From Stenotrophomonas ginsengisoli (GTDB lineage: Bacteria > Pseudomonadota > Gammaproteobacteria > Xanthomonadales > Xanthomonadaceae), in contig NZ_LDJM01000021.1 in the NCBI RefSeq assembly GCF_001431485.1, positions 116,517 through 180,516 of the forward strand: DNA of 64,000 bases, read 5' to 3'. The position numbers and the translations under genes were made by a program. The notes beneath the pieces were generated by a model, which was given only the letters and a program-made list of their open reading frames with translations, did no database searches and was not told the DNA's origin. Within the stretch, counting starts at the first letter, position 1. Each line of letters begins with the position of its first letter. Shown here piece by piece: positions 33,357 through 41,998 of the stretch.

Positions 33357-36167
33357 TCAGAAGCGCCCCTGCCACTGCACGCTGGCCCCGTGCCCGGCGG
33401 CCAGTGCCCCCAGACGCTGATGCCAGCCCAGGCTGAGCCAGCCGGCCTGCGGCCCCAATGGCCGGGCCAGCTGCACCCCGATCACCCCATGCGATTGCCC
33501 CAGTGCCGAGGTATCCAGCGCCGACCACGCATCCACACCGGTATAGCGCGCCAACCACGGTCCGCCCTGGCGCGACAGCACCTGCTGCCACTGCAGCTGT
33601 GTCTGCAACTGCCAGCCGGCCAGCTCGGTGGAGGCGCCCAGGCCAGCATTGGCACTGACGCGCTGCACATCCAGGGCATTGCCCTGCAGGCCCAGGCCGA
33701 CCGCATCGGCCTCGCTGAAGCCATCGCTGCGCAGCTGCTCCCAGGCCAGGCCCAGCCACGGCTGCCACTGCCAGCGGCCATGCTGCCAGCGCTGCCCGGC
33801 CTCCACTGACAGGCTGTGCAGGCTGGCCTGGTAGCGCGAGTGGGCATCGAGGATCTGGCTGCCCAGCTGCAGCTGGCGGTCCATGCGGCGGTCGATCCGG
33901 CCACTGCTGAGGCTGGCCAGCCAATGGCTGCGGCCCTGCTGCCCGGCCAGCCACAGGTGCCCCTGCTGCTGCCGGTCCAGGCTGCGGTCGCGTGCCTGTG
34001 CCGTGGTCAACTGGCTCTGTGCCACGGCCAGGCCCACCTGCAGCCCGTTGCCCAGGGCCACGCCCTGGCCCTGCATCCAGCCATCGGCCTGCCAACCCAC
34101 ACCGACCTGGCTGCCGTTGAGCGCTTGTGCCGTTGCCAGCCGCCAGCTGCCATCGGCCCGTCCTGCGCCCACCTGGCCGGCCAGGGCCCGGCGCTCCAGC
34201 GCCAATGCATCGAAGCTGGCCGCCAGGGCCTGCCCGTGCAGCTGCCCGGACAGGCTGTCCAGGGTCTGCGCGGCGGCGGCCTGTGAACCGATGGCCTGGA
34301 TGTCCCCGGCCGCCCGTACCAGTCCGTCAGGCACCTGTACGTCACTTGCGCCAGCATCAATGCGCTGGAAGGCCGCCTCCAGCCGCTGGGCCGACCCCAG
34401 GCTGGCCGGGGTGATGGTGCCCAGCGCCGAGGCTGCAGCCACCACATCCAGCCGGTTCAACCACAGGCTGACCCCATCGGCGCGGTAATCCAGCCGGCCA
34501 TCCAGAAATACCGTGGAAGCCGGCGCGCTGAGCGTGCTGAACTGCCCGGTCACGCCACCGCCAGCACGCAGGATGTCGTAGTACGTGCCCATGCTGACGT
34601 AATCACGCTTGCCGGTGATGCTCACCGTACCGCCTTCCAGACTGGCCTTGCCGGCCACCGCCAGGTGTTCACCGGCCTTGAGGATCAGGGTGGCGCCACT
34701 GCCATGGGTGTAGTCACCGCCGACCGCCACGCTCAGGCCGGTGCCCGGATTCAGATGCAGGCTGCCGCGGTTGTGGATGCTGCCACCCGCCGCCGTGCCC
34801 AGCAGCAGCCGCGCCGGCGCGTTGATGTCCACCGTGGTGTTGCCCAGACGGCTGGCCGCCACGGTGCCGCCCAGCAAGGTGGTGGCACCGGTGTAGCTGT
34901 GGCTGGCCGTGCCCAGGTCCAGATAACCATCACCGGACACGCGCAGGCCACCGGCGCCACTCAGTGCATTGCCCCAGGTCGAGGTGGACGAGCCCAGGTT
35001 CACCGCCAGCTCGCCGAAATCCAGCCGCTGCGGACCCTTGATGGCCGCAGCGATGTTGAGCAGGCCATTGCCGAATACCGCATCGATGCCGGGGCTGCCC
35101 AGGTCGGTGGCCGTGCCCAGCAGGGTCTGGCGCACCGCATCGTTGCTGAAATAGGGGAAGGCCTCCCAGACCAGCGCCGCCGCTCCTGAAACCAGCGGTG
35201 CGGCATACGAGGTGCCACGTCCATAGTAATAAGCCATGCCGGTGCCGCTGCTGGCCGCCGGATCGATGTAGGCCGCCGTGCCTGGTGCGGCCAGGCAATA
35301 GCGCGCCGCCACGCCACAGGCATTGGAGTAACTGGCCAACTGGTCCGGGTTGGCCGTATCCAGGGCGGCCACGGTCAGCCAGCCACGTTCCAGATCGGCG
35401 GCCGGCAGGCTGCCGTTGGGACCGGTCTGGCTGGGCAGTGCGGCCATGTCCGAGGGGTTGGCACGGCCGTCATTGCCGGCAGCAAACACCACCAGGCCAT
35501 CGTTGTTGAAAATGAAGGGCCGGTACTCACTGGCGATCGGCGCGGTGGCATTGCGGTTGGTCCAGTACAACCCGCCCCAGGAGTTGTTCATGATGCGCAT
35601 GCCGGCGGCGATCAGGTCGTTGTGGATGGGCAAAAAGCCCAGCGCACCGTCCACCTCGTTGCCCTTGCCCGAACCATCATCGGACGGTGCCTTGTCGGCG
35701 ATGATGCGCGCCGACAGCACCCCGGCGCCCGGGGCAATGCCCCCCGGAAAGCTGCCGACCGCCGCGCCGGCCGCCAGCTGGGCCACCACCGTGCCGTGGC
35801 CGACCACATCGTCCACCTTCAGGTTGTTGGTGCTGCTGTTGATGTAGGCATAGTTGGTCAGCACCCGCCCGGCCAATGCGGGATGGTTGCGGTTGACCCC
35901 GGAATCGACAATGCCGATGCGTATCCCCTTGCCGCTCAAGCCGGCCGCATGCGCCGCATCGGCACCGGTAATGGCCAGATGCGCATCGAAGGCCGGCTGC
36001 GGATAACTGGGGGCCGGTGCGGGAGCCGGAGCCGGGGCTGGCGCCGGCGGAATCGACGCCGGCGGTGGATCGGCGCGGGTGTTGCCGCCCCCGCCGCCAC
36101 AGGCGGACAACAACAGGCCCAGGCTGCCCGCCAGCACAGCCAGTGAAGTATTGCGCTGCTCGTTCAT
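33357..36167 (-). CDS. Lipoprotein-type subtilisin (S8) autotransporter
   Basis: 936 residues from the ATG at 36167, with GGAAGGAG immediately upstream. Signal with lipobox LLLSAC (Cys23), then Gly-rich and Pro/Ala-rich linkers (to ~58). The S8 domain has a full triad: Asp88 in IGIVDSGVN, His124 in VVGHGTVVAQ and Ser320 in GRGTSYAAP, plus oxyanion Asn232 in AAGND. A passenger beta-helix with autotransporter-associated repeats follows (SGAGGLRVSGDGYLDLG, GATTLLGGTVAAS). The last ~280 residues form a beta-barrel ending in Phe (VQWQGRF). This lipidated S8 autotransporter layout matches Neisseria NalP. It is divergent from the thiolase gene. Confidence 0.92.
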   Translation of the reverse strand: MNEQRNTSLAVLAGSLGLLLSACGGGGGNTRADPPPASIPPAPAPAPAPAPAPSYPQPAFDAHLAITGADAAHAAGLSGKGIRIGIVDSGVNRNHPALAGRVLTNYAYINSSTNNLKVDDVVGHGTVVAQLAAGAAVGSFPGGIAPGAGVLSARIIADKAPSDDGSGKGNEVDGALGFLPIHNDLIAAGMRIMNNSWGGLYWTNRNATAPIASEYRPFIFNNDGLVVFAAGNDGRANPSDMAALPSQTGPNGSLPAADLERGWLTVAALDTANPDQLASYSNACGVAARYCLAAPGTAAYIDPAASSGTGMAYYYGRGTSYAAPLVSGAAALVWEAFPYFSNDAVRQTLLGTATDLGSPGIDAVFGNGLLNIAAAIKGPQRLDFGELAVNLGSSTSTWGNALSGAGGLRVSGDGYLDLGTASHSYTGATTLLGGTVAASRLGNTTVDINAPARLLLGTAAGGSIHNRGSLHLNPGTGLSVAVGGDYTHGSGATLILKAGEHLAVAGKASLEGGTVSITGKRDYVSMGTYYDILRAGGGVTGQFSTLSAPASTVFLDGRLDYRADGVSLWLNRLDVVAAASALGTITPASLGSAQRLEAAFQRIDAGASDVQVPDGLVRAAGDIQAIGSQAAAAQTLDSLSGQLHGQALAASFDALALERRALAGQVGAGRADGSWRLATAQALNGSQVGVGWQADGWMQGQGVALGNGLQVGLAVAQSQLTTAQARDRSLDRQQQGHLWLAGQQGRSHWLASLSSGRIDRRMDRQLQLGSQILDAHSRYQASLHSLSVEAGQRWQHGRWQWQPWLGLAWEQLRSDGFSEADAVGLGLQGNALDVQRVSANAGLGASTELAGWQLQTQLQWQQVLSRQGGPWLARYTGVDAWSALDTSALGQSHGVIGVQLARPLGPQAGWLSLGWHQRLGALAAGHGASVQWQGRF

Positions 36168-36352
36168 TGCTCCTTCCCCAGGTATGGACAGCGGCCTTCG
36201 CGCTACGCCAGCGCAAGCTAGGATGTTGCCGTCGCGACCTGCCTATACTGCGCGATCTTTGCCGACTTTGGCAGGACTGTGCCGTAAGTCCAATGGCCCT
36301 GCACCGGTGCAGGGATCACTATCTTTTGCTTGCTCTGAACGGAAACTTCGCA

Positions 36353-37528
36353 ATGACCCAGATCGTCATCACCGCCGCCAAGCGCACTGCCATCGGCTCC
36401 TTCCTTGGCCAGTTCAACGGCGTCCCTGCCACCACCCTTGGCGCGGCGGCCATTGCCGCTGCCGTGGAGCAAAGCCAGCTGCCGGCCGCACAGGTCGATG
36501 AGGTGATCATGGGCTGCGTGTTGCCGGCCAACCTGGGCCAGGCCCCGGCCCGCCAGGCGGCCATCGCCGCCGGCCTGCCGCTGGCCACCGGTGCCACCAC
36601 CATCAACAAGGTCTGTGGCTCGGGCATGAAGGCCATCATGATGGCCAGCGACCTGATCACCGCCGGCTCGGCCAAGGTCGTGGTCGCCGGCGGCATGGAG
36701 TCCATGTCCAACGCCCCGCACCTGATCCCCAACTCGCGCACCGGCAACCGTTACGGCAACTTCCAGGCCATCGACCACATGGCCCATGACGGCCTGACCA
36801 ATGCCTATGACGGCCAGCCGATGGGCGTGTTCGGCGAGGCCTGTGTGGCCAAGTACGGTTTCAGCCGCGAAGACCAGGACGCCTGGGCCATCCAGTCGGT
36901 CAACCGCGCCCAGGCCGCCGCCGCCAACGGTGCGTTCAATGACGAAATCACCCCGGTCACCGTGGCCAGCCGCAAGGGCGAGGTCCAGCTGGCCAGCGAC
37001 GAACAGCCGGGCAAGAGTGACACCAGCAAGATCCCCGGCCTGCGTGCGGCCTTCAAGAAGGACGGCACCATCACTGCGGCCAGCTCCTCCTCCATTTCCG
37101 ATGGCGCCGCCGCGCTGGTGCTGATGGCCGCCGATACCGCGGCCGCACAGGGCATTGCCCCGCTGGCCCGTCTGGTCGCCCAGGCCACCCATTCGCAGGA
37201 GCCGGAGTGGTTCACCACCGCTCCGATCGGTGCGATCGAAAAGGTTTTGGCCAAGGCCGGCTGGAATGTTGCCGAGGTTGACCTGTTCGAGATCAATGAA
37301 GCCTTCGCCGTGGTGGCCATGGCGCCGGTCAAGGAACTGGGCCTGGATCCGGCCAAGGTCAATGTCAACGGCGGCGCCTGCGCACTGGGCCATCCGATCG
37401 GTGCTTCCGGTGCCCGCGTGGTTGTGACCTTGGTCAATGCTTTGCGCAACCGTGGCCTCAAGCGTGGCGTCGCCTCGCTGTGTATCGGCGGCGGCGAGGC
37501 TACGGCCATTGCCATCGAATTGATTTGA
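36353..37528 (+). CDS. Acetyl-CoA acetyltransferase (thiolase)
   Basis: 391 residues from the ATG at 36353 (MTQIVITAAKRTAIGSFLG). Active-site Cys in INKVCGSGMKA (~88), the His in GGACALGHPIGASGAR and the second Cys in SLCIGGGEATAI are all present. Length matches biosynthetic tetrameric thiolases (PhaA/AtoB/PhbA type). It condenses two acetyl-CoA or cleaves acetoacetyl-CoA in the cytoplasm. No phaB or phaC is adjacent, so a role in PHB synthesis cannot be inferred from context. Divergent from the autotransporter with 185 bp between starts. Confidence 0.92.
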   Translation: MTQIVITAAKRTAIGSFLGQFNGVPATTLGAAAIAAAVEQSQLPAAQVDEVIMGCVLPANLGQAPARQAAIAAGLPLATGATTINKVCGSGMKAIMMASDLITAGSAKVVVAGGMESMSNAPHLIPNSRTGNRYGNFQAIDHMAHDGLTNAYDGQPMGVFGEACVAKYGFSREDQDAWAIQSVNRAQAAAANGAFNDEITPVTVASRKGEVQLASDEQPGKSDTSKIPGLRAAFKKDGTITAASSSSISDGAAALVLMAADTAAAQGIAPLARLVAQATHSQEPEWFTTAPIGAIEKVLAKAGWNVAEVDLFEINEAFAVVAMAPVKELGLDPAKVNVNGGACALGHPIGASGARVVVTLVNALRNRGLKRGVASLCIGGGEATAIAIELI

Positions 37529-37652
37529 TTGGGAATTAGCACCAACCCAGAAATATGAATAGGGGCACGCTTGACACCCGATTTTGCCTCGTCATCATTG
37601 TCTACGCCGCGCGAAGAGCGCAGCCCCACCAAACCACTTAAGGATTACTCTC

Positions 37653-37922
37653 ATGAGCATCAACAAGCTGCTGATCGCCCTGGCCCTGGGCCTGGCTCTG
37701 ACCGCCTGCGCCAAGCAGGAAGCTACCGAAACCGCCGCTGTCGAAGCCCCGGCTGCTGAAGTCGCTGCTGAAGTCGCCGCTCCGGAAGCTCCGGTTGCTG
37801 AAGAAACCACCGCTGCTGACGCCACCGCTGCTCCGGCTGCTGAAGGCGAAGAAGCTGCTGCTCCGGCCGCTGAAGGTGAAGAAGCTGCTGCTCCGGCCGC
37901 TGAAGAAGCCCCGGCTGCCTAA
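37653..37922 (+). CDS. Small Ala/Glu-rich lipoprotein with tandem repeats
   Basis: 89 residues from the ATG at 37653, with AAGGA upstream. Signal and lipobox ALTAC (Cys19). The mature part is almost wholly Ala, Glu and Pro, ending in two tandem 10-residue units APAAEGEEAA plus a partial third. No known domain; probably an extended or disordered envelope lipoprotein. A CTTGACA box at 37570-37576 gives a plausible -35. It is the first of three adjacent small alanine-rich lipoprotein genes, each with its own terminator. Confidence 0.78.
   Translation: MSINKLLIALALGLALTACAKQEATETAAVEAPAAEVAAEVAAPEAPVAEETTAADATAAPAAEGEEAAAPAAEGEEAAAPAAEEAPAA
37830..37889 (+). repeat. Two 30-bp in-frame tandem repeats
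   Basis: Two near-identical 30-bp units encoding APAAEGEEAA, with a partial third unit to ~37907, inside the small lipoprotein gene. Differences are silent third-base changes. Copy number may vary between strains. Confidence 0.8.
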
Positions 37923-37965
37923 TTTGTTGGCCAGCCTTGCGGCTGGCGACAAAGGCAAGCATGAA

Positions 37966-37996
37966 CCGTCGACCAATGGTCGGCGGTTTTTTTTTT
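37966..37996 (+). terminator. Strong terminator with ten T
   Basis: Stem CCGTCGACC / GGTCGGCGG (one mismatch), 3-base loop, then ten T. A second hairpin without T-run (GCCAGCC / GGCTGGC, 37930-37947) lies just upstream. Confidence 0.9.
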
Positions 37997-38076
37997 GCCC
38001 CAGTCATCTTCTTGACATCTTCTGAATGTGCACCTGCCTAGGATGCGACCCGTCCCCCAACCCACTTGGAGTCGCA

Positions 38077-38418
38077 ATGAAGACCCTGAACATCGCACTG
38101 ATTGGTTTTATCGCCCTGGGCCTGGCTGCCTGCTCCAAGCAGGACCGCGCTGCCGAAGCTGCGGCTGACGCACGTGAAGTTGCCAACGAAGCACAGCAGA
38201 CCGCCAACGAGCTGAAGGCCGAAGGCGCTGCCACTGCCGAAATCGCCCAGAACGCTGCCGACACCGCCCACAATGCGGCCGACCAGGCACTGGACCAGGC
38301 CCACCAGGCCGCCAATGCCACCACCGCCGACGCTGCCGACGCCGCCAAGGACGCCGCCCAGGCTGCCGAGGATGTGGCCAAGGAAGCCAAGAGCGCTGCC
38401 GAAGAAGCCAAGCCGTAA
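38077..38418 (+). CDS. Ala-rich helical lipoprotein (LEA/Lpp-like)
   Basis: 113 residues from the ATG at 38077, with TTGGAGT upstream. Lipobox GLAAC (Cys19). The mature chain is an uninterrupted Ala/Glu/Lys/Asp amphipathic helix with repeats near 11 residues (AADAREVANEA, AADTAHNAADQ, AADAAKDAAQA), reminiscent of LEA proteins and of small Lpp/OprI-type lipoproteins. It lacks the C-terminal Lys-Tyr-Arg-Lys used by Lpp for peptidoglycan linkage. A TTGACA at 38012-38017 may be its -35. Terminator follows. Confidence 0.78.
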   Translation: MKTLNIALIGFIALGLAACSKQDRAAEAAADAREVANEAQQTANELKAEGAATAEIAQNAADTAHNAADQALDQAHQAANATTADAADAAKDAAQAAEDVAKEAKSAAEEAKP

Positions 38419-38436
38419 CGTCCCACGCTGCAATCA

Positions 38437-38467
38437 CGGCCGCCGGGACCTCCCGGCGGCCGCTTTT
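38437..38467 (+). terminator. Terminator
   Basis: A perfect 12-bp repeat, CGGCCGCCGGGA / TCCCGGCGGCCG, 2-base loop, then CTTTTG. Confidence 0.85.
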
Positions 38468-38508
38468 GTATTCCTCTCCATCCCATACCCCTTGATCGAG
38501 GCATTGCC

Positions 38509-38901
38509 ATGAAGCACACCACCGCCCTGCTGTTCGCTGCCACCTTTGCCTTGGGCCTGACCGCCTGCAACCAGCCGCAGGCCGAGAAGGCTGCCGACAA
38601 CATCGAAGCGGCCGGCGAGAATGCCGCTGCCGCCACCCGCGATGCCGCCGACAACGCTGCCCAGGCCACCCGTGAGGCTGCCGCCAATACCGAGCAGGCG
38701 CTGGACAACGCGGCTGCCAACACCGAGCAGGCACTGGACAACGCCGCGGCCCACACCCGCGAAGCGGCGCAGAACACCGGCGATGCCGTACGTGATGCTG
38801 CTGCCCGTGCCGCCCAGAGCACGGCCAACGCCGCCCAGAACGTCGCCGACAAGGCCCAGCAGACCGCTGACAAGGCCAAGGATGCTGCCCACGATCATTG
38901 A
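38509..38901 (+). CDS. Ala-rich helical lipoprotein, paralogue of the preceding one
   Basis: 130 residues from the ATG at 38509. Lipobox GLTAC (Cys20). The mature part repeats Asn-Ala-Ala-(x)-Thr-Arg-Glu-Ala units of about 11 residues, with near-duplicates of NTEQALDNAAA, giving a long amphipathic helix as in its neighbour. The similarity in layout suggests duplication. Function unknown; envelope packing, membrane protection in drying or cell-wall spacing are all possible. Strong terminator follows, and the next gene converges. Confidence 0.78.
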   Translation: MKHTTALLFAATFALGLTACNQPQAEKAADNIEAAGENAAAATRDAADNAAQATREAAANTEQALDNAAANTEQALDNAAAHTREAAQNTGDAVRDAAARAAQSTANAAQNVADKAQQTADKAKDAAHDH

Positions 38902-38923
38902 TCGTTGTCAGGCGCTGCAACCG

Positions 38924-38957
38924 AAAACCGCCGTCAGCTCGCTGACGGCGGTTTTTT
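38924..38957 (+). terminator. Strong terminator
   Basis: A perfect 14-bp repeat, AAACCGCCGTCAGC / GCTGACGGCGGTTT, 2-base loop, followed by more T. It ends at the stop codon of the converging FAD monooxygenase gene. Confidence 0.9.
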
Positions 38958-40198
38958 CATGCCTGTCGTTGCTGCAGGTGGGCATCCATGGCGGCGATGA
39001 AATCCTCGCCCAGTGACAACTTGCCGAGCACGCCCTGCTGGGTCCCGGTCAGTACCCGCAGCAGGTGCTGGCGGCCCAACGGCATGCTGCCCAGCGGGCC
39101 CAGCAGCAGGTCACGCGCTGCAGCCAGACGGTTGTGGTCAGACTGGAACAACGGGGTGAGCCAGCGGCTCCAGAACTGGTAGATCCAGACATGGGCCTGG
39201 CGCAGGCGCTGGTAATTGGCCAGTGCCTGATCAAGGTCAGTGCTCTGTTGCAACTGGGTGGCCAGGGTCCAGGCATCGAGCAGGGCCATGTTCACCCCCT
39301 GCCCCAGCTGCGGGCTCATGGCATGGGCACTGTCACCAGCCAGCACCAAGCGGCCACGCGACCATGCACTGACCACCGCATCGCGGTAGCCGGCACGCAA
39401 CAGCTGGCCATGGGTCTTGACCTCCTCCAGGCGCTGCGCACATTGGGGCCACAGCCCGGCCAACTCCTGCTTCCACGCGGTCAGCGGCTGCTCCTCCCAG
39501 GCCTGCTGGCTGTCACTGCGCAGGGACCAGAAAAAGCTCAACCGCGGCACCGGATCCCCCGGACGGGTGCCGACCGGCAACAGTCCGGCCATCTTGTGCG
39601 TACCGGCATAGCGCTGGCGCAACTGCGTGGCGTGTTCCCAGCCGCTGGCATCGAGCAGGCACCAGCGTGCGCCCCAGGGATAGGGCTGGTCGCGTTGCGC
39701 AGGCCCCACTTGGCCGCGCAGGCCCGAATTGGCCCCGTCTGCCGCGATGATCAGATCAAACGGACCGTGGCGGACACCGTGTTGGTCGTGCAGGTAACGC
39801 AGGGTCGGGTCCAGCGCACTGATCCGGGTACCGGCGTGCAGTTGTCCGCGTGGCTGCCAGGCCGCATCCAGCAGTTCGAACAACGCGCCGCGCTGCATGC
39901 CCAGGCCGAACAGGCGTGCATCCAGACGCGCATAACGGATGTCCATCACCGTGCGTTCGCTTGCCGACTGCCCGAACAGCTGGTGCACCACCGCGCCATG
40001 GGCAAAGGCGGCATCCAGCAGGCCCATCTGCCACAGCACCTGCAGGCCACTGGGCTGGAGCAGGAAGCCGGCGCCGACCGGCCCCGGCTGGGCAGCCTGC
40101 TCGAACACTTCCACCTGGATCCCGGCCCGGCCCAGCAGCACCGCCAGTGCCTGCCCTGCGGTGCCATAGCCGATGATGGCGACCTTGCCTGTACGCAT
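38957..40198 (-). CDS. FAD-dependent monooxygenase (PHBH/UbiH fold)
   Basis: 413 residues from the ATG at 40198 (MRTGKVAIIGYGTAGQALA). N-terminal FAD-binding GxGxxG, the FDLIIAADGANSGLR (DG) motif, and the second FAD motif RLVLAGDSAHAMSPQLGQG. These define class A flavoprotein monooxygenases or halogenase-like relatives. The substrate is unknown and no catabolic genes are adjacent. Cytoplasmic. It lies downstream of cspA on the same strand but behind a strong terminator, so it has its own transcript. Confidence 0.87.
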   Translation of the reverse strand: MRTGKVAIIGYGTAGQALAVLLGRAGIQVEVFEQAAQPGPVGAGFLLQPSGLQVLWQMGLLDAAFAHGAVVHQLFGQSASERTVMDIRYARLDARLFGLGMQRGALFELLDAAWQPRGQLHAGTRISALDPTLRYLHDQHGVRHGPFDLIIAADGANSGLRGQVGPAQRDQPYPWGARWCLLDASGWEHATQLRQRYAGTHKMAGLLPVGTRPGDPVPRLSFFWSLRSDSQQAWEEQPLTAWKQELAGLWPQCAQRLEEVKTHGQLLRAGYRDAVVSAWSRGRLVLAGDSAHAMSPQLGQGVNMALLDAWTLATQLQQSTDLDQALANYQRLRQAHVWIYQFWSRWLTPLFQSDHNRLAAARDLLLGPLGSMPLGRQHLLRVLTGTQQGVLGKLSLGEDFIAAMDAHLQQRQA

Positions 40199-40230
40199 CC
40201 TGCCTCCTTGCCGCCGCGCCCGGCGCGGCC

Positions 40231-40262
40231 AAAAAAAACCCCGCCTGTTGCCAGACGGGGTG
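40231..40262 (-). terminator. Terminator of the cold-shock gene
   Basis: Stem CCCCGCCTG / CAGACGGGG (one mismatch), loop TTGC, followed on the minus strand by eight T. Confidence 0.92.
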
Positions 40263-40282
40263 GTTGTCAGCAATCGAATGGA

Positions 40283-40489
40283 TTATTCGACCACGACAAT
40301 GTTCGACGCCTGGGCACCCTTCGGGCCATCGGCCACGTCATAGCTCACGCGCTGGCCTTCCTGCAGCGAGCGAAAGCCCTTGGCATTGATCGCGGAGAAG
40401 TGCGCGAACACGTCGGCGCTGCCATCTTCCGGCGAGATGAAACCAAATCCCTTGGCGTCGTTGAACCACTTGACGGTACCGTTCGGCAT
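40283..40489 (-). CDS. CspA-family cold-shock protein
   Basis: 68 residues. [18 protein letters not shown] contains the RNP1 motif KGFGFI, and DVFAHFSAI is RNP2. It is a five-strand OB-fold nucleic-acid chaperone of normal length that binds single-stranded RNA and DNA. It has its own sigma-70-type promoter in the 87-bp gap after the MTIP gene and a strong terminator. The leader is about 50 bases, much shorter than the E. coli cspA leader, so a long cold-sensing RNA is not expected. Whether it is cold-induced cannot be told. Confidence 0.95.
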   Translation of the reverse strand: MPNGTVKWFNDAKGFGFISPEDGSADVFAHFSAINAKGFRSLQEGQRVSYDVADGPKGAQASNIVVVE

Positions 40490-40547
40490 GGTAATGCGTG
40501 ACCTTTACAGATGAATGGGTGATGTACGAAATTCAACGTACGGCCAA

Positions 40548-40576
40548 AGTATGCAAAAGCATCACGTACGAATCAA
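40548..40576 (-). promoter_or_regulatory. Candidate cspA promoter
   Basis: On the minus strand TTGATT, 17 bases, CATACT preceded by TTTTG. The -35 touches the stop codon of the upstream MTIP gene. The predicted start is ~50 bases before the cspA ATG. Confidence 0.55.
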
Positions 40577-41323
40577 TCACTGGTTTACCAATTCACTAAC
40601 AATTGCTGGCAGGCCGGCCGACGCAACTGCCACATTGGCTAGGACTTCGGCCATGGTGATCTCCTCGTCCCCGGCGCAACCGGCAGCCCAATTGGCCACG
40701 ATCGCCAGGCAGGCGTAGTCCAGCCCGGCCTCGCGTGCGAGCCCGGCTTCGGGCATGCCGGTCATACCGACCAGGTCACAGCCATCACGGCGCAGACGCT
40801 CCACCTCGGCATTGGTTTCCAGACGCGGCCCCTGGGTGGCGCCGTAGCAGCCGCCATCGACCACACTGACCCCCGCACGTGCGGCGGCAGCCAGCACCTG
40901 GGCACGCAGGGCCGGGGTGTAGGGATGACCGAAGTCCACATGCAGCACCTCGCTGCCGGCCTCCTCGCAGAAGGTGGAGATGCGGCCCCAGGTGTAGTCG
41001 ATCAGCTGGTCCGGGCAGCCCAGTACCTGCGGGCCCCAGTTCTCGCTGATGCCGCCGACCGTGTTCAGGGCCAGCACACGGGCCACACCCAGCTGCTTGA
41101 GGGCGGCGATGTTGGCGCGGTAGTTGATCTTGTGCGGCGGGATCGAATGCCCTTCGCCGTGGCGGGCCAGGAAGGCCACGCGCTGGCCGCCCAGGCTGCC
41201 GATGCGGATCGGGCCGGACGGCGCACCGTAGGGCGTATCCACCTGCACGGTGGTGACATCATCGAGCTGGGCCAGCGCATACACGCCGGTGCCACCAATC
41301 ACGGCCAGGGCAATGGGTTCCAT
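40577..41323 (-). CDS. S-methyl-5'-thioinosine phosphorylase (MTAP family)
   Basis: 248 residues from the ATG at 41323 (MEPIALAVIGGTGVYALAQ). Purine-phosphorylase family 2 motifs: LARHGEGHSIPPHKINYRAN, GGCYGATQGPRLETNAEV, DLVGMTGMPEAGLARE. The Thr-Gly-Met-Pro-Glu-Ala stretch is the substrate-binding part. Close relatives in Pseudomonas aeruginosa (PA3004) act on methylthioinosine and lie beside nagZ (PA3005), the same context as here. It salvages hypoxanthine and methylthioribose-1-phosphate from polyamine or quorum-signal by-products. hpt, lying just upstream, can use the hypoxanthine released. A methylthioadenosine activity is the alternative. Confidence 0.9.
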   Translation of the reverse strand: MEPIALAVIGGTGVYALAQLDDVTTVQVDTPYGAPSGPIRIGSLGGQRVAFLARHGEGHSIPPHKINYRANIAALKQLGVARVLALNTVGGISENWGPQVLGCPDQLIDYTWGRISTFCEEAGSEVLHVDFGHPYTPALRAQVLAAAARAGVSVVDGGCYGATQGPRLETNAEVERLRRDGCDLVGMTGMPEAGLAREAGLDYACLAIVANWAAGCAGDEEITMAEVLANVAVASAGLPAIVSELVNQ

Positions 41324-41406
41324 AACACTCCAGACAGGGTCAAGCGGCCGCAAGCACTGCAGCCGGAAAAATCAGCAAAGGATGGTGCCGGGGCACCTGC
41401 AAACGG

Positions 41407-41434
41407 ACAACGCCAGCCCTCAGGCTGGCGTTGT
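41407..41434 (-). terminator. Terminator after hpt
   Basis: A perfect 12-bp repeat, ACAACGCCAGCC / GGCTGGCGTTGT, loop CTCA, just beyond the hpt stop. It lies between hpt and the phosphorylase gene, implying separate or partly separate transcripts. T-run is weak. Confidence 0.65.
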
Positions 41435-41443
41435 GGCGGCCTC

Positions 41444-41998
41444 TCAGGCCTGCTTCATCGCATAGATCGCCGGCAGGGTGCGCAGGTTCTCGTCGATGTC
41501 CATGCCGAAGCCGAACACGAAGCGATCCGGCAGCTCCACGCCCGGGTAGTCGGCCTTGACGTCGGGCAGGCAGCGGTCGTGCTTCTTGACCGTCAGCACG
41601 GCGATGCGCACATCGGTGGCGCCCTGTTCCAGGCACCACTGGCGCACCCCCTGCAGGGTGAAGCCTTCGTCCAGGATGTCATCGACCAGGATCACGCGGC
41701 GGCCGAACAGCGAGCTGACCGGGCGGTGCTTCCAGACCAGCTGGCCGCCGGTCTCGCCGTGGTAGCGCGAGGCCTGCAGGTAGTCGAACTGGACGTCCTG
41801 GCCGCGTTCGCCCAGGGCCAGGGCGAGCAGGCCGGAGAACGGCAGTGCGCCGTTCATGATCGACACGAACACCGGGATCTCGCCCTTGTAATCGCGGGCG
41901 ATGGCGTCTGCAATGGCGCCGATGGCCTTGTCGATGGTGGGACGGTCAACCAGCAGGTCGGCCTGGGCCACCGCTTGTTCAAGAGTGAGTTTGGACAT
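41444..41998 (-). CDS. hpt: Hypoxanthine-guanine phosphoribosyltransferase
   Basis: 184 residues from the ATG at 41998, which overlaps the nagZ stop by ATGA. The PRPP-binding motif is RRVILVDDILDEGFTLQG, with the flexible-loop ASRYHGETGG and the base-specificity region KADYPGVELPDRFVFGFGMD. It converts hypoxanthine or guanine plus PRPP to IMP or GMP. Coupling to nagZ and proximity to the phosphorylase gene suggest purine recovery. Confidence 0.93.
   Translation of the reverse strand: MSKLTLEQAVAQADLLVDRPTIDKAIGAIADAIARDYKGEIPVFVSIMNGALPFSGLLALALGERGQDVQFDYLQASRYHGETGGQLVWKHRPVSSLFGRRVILVDDILDEGFTLQGVRQWCLEQGATDVRIAVLTVKKHDRCLPDVKADYPGVELPDRFVFGFGMDIDENLRTLPAIYAMKQA

Noticed and set aside
37830..37907. 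Tandem repeats as a CRISPR array
   Set aside because: Units are contiguous, in frame and code for protein; there are no spacers and no cas genes.
40490..40547. Long cold-sensing cspA leader RNA
   Set aside because: The candidate promoter gives only ~50 bases of leader, too short for the E. coli-type structure.
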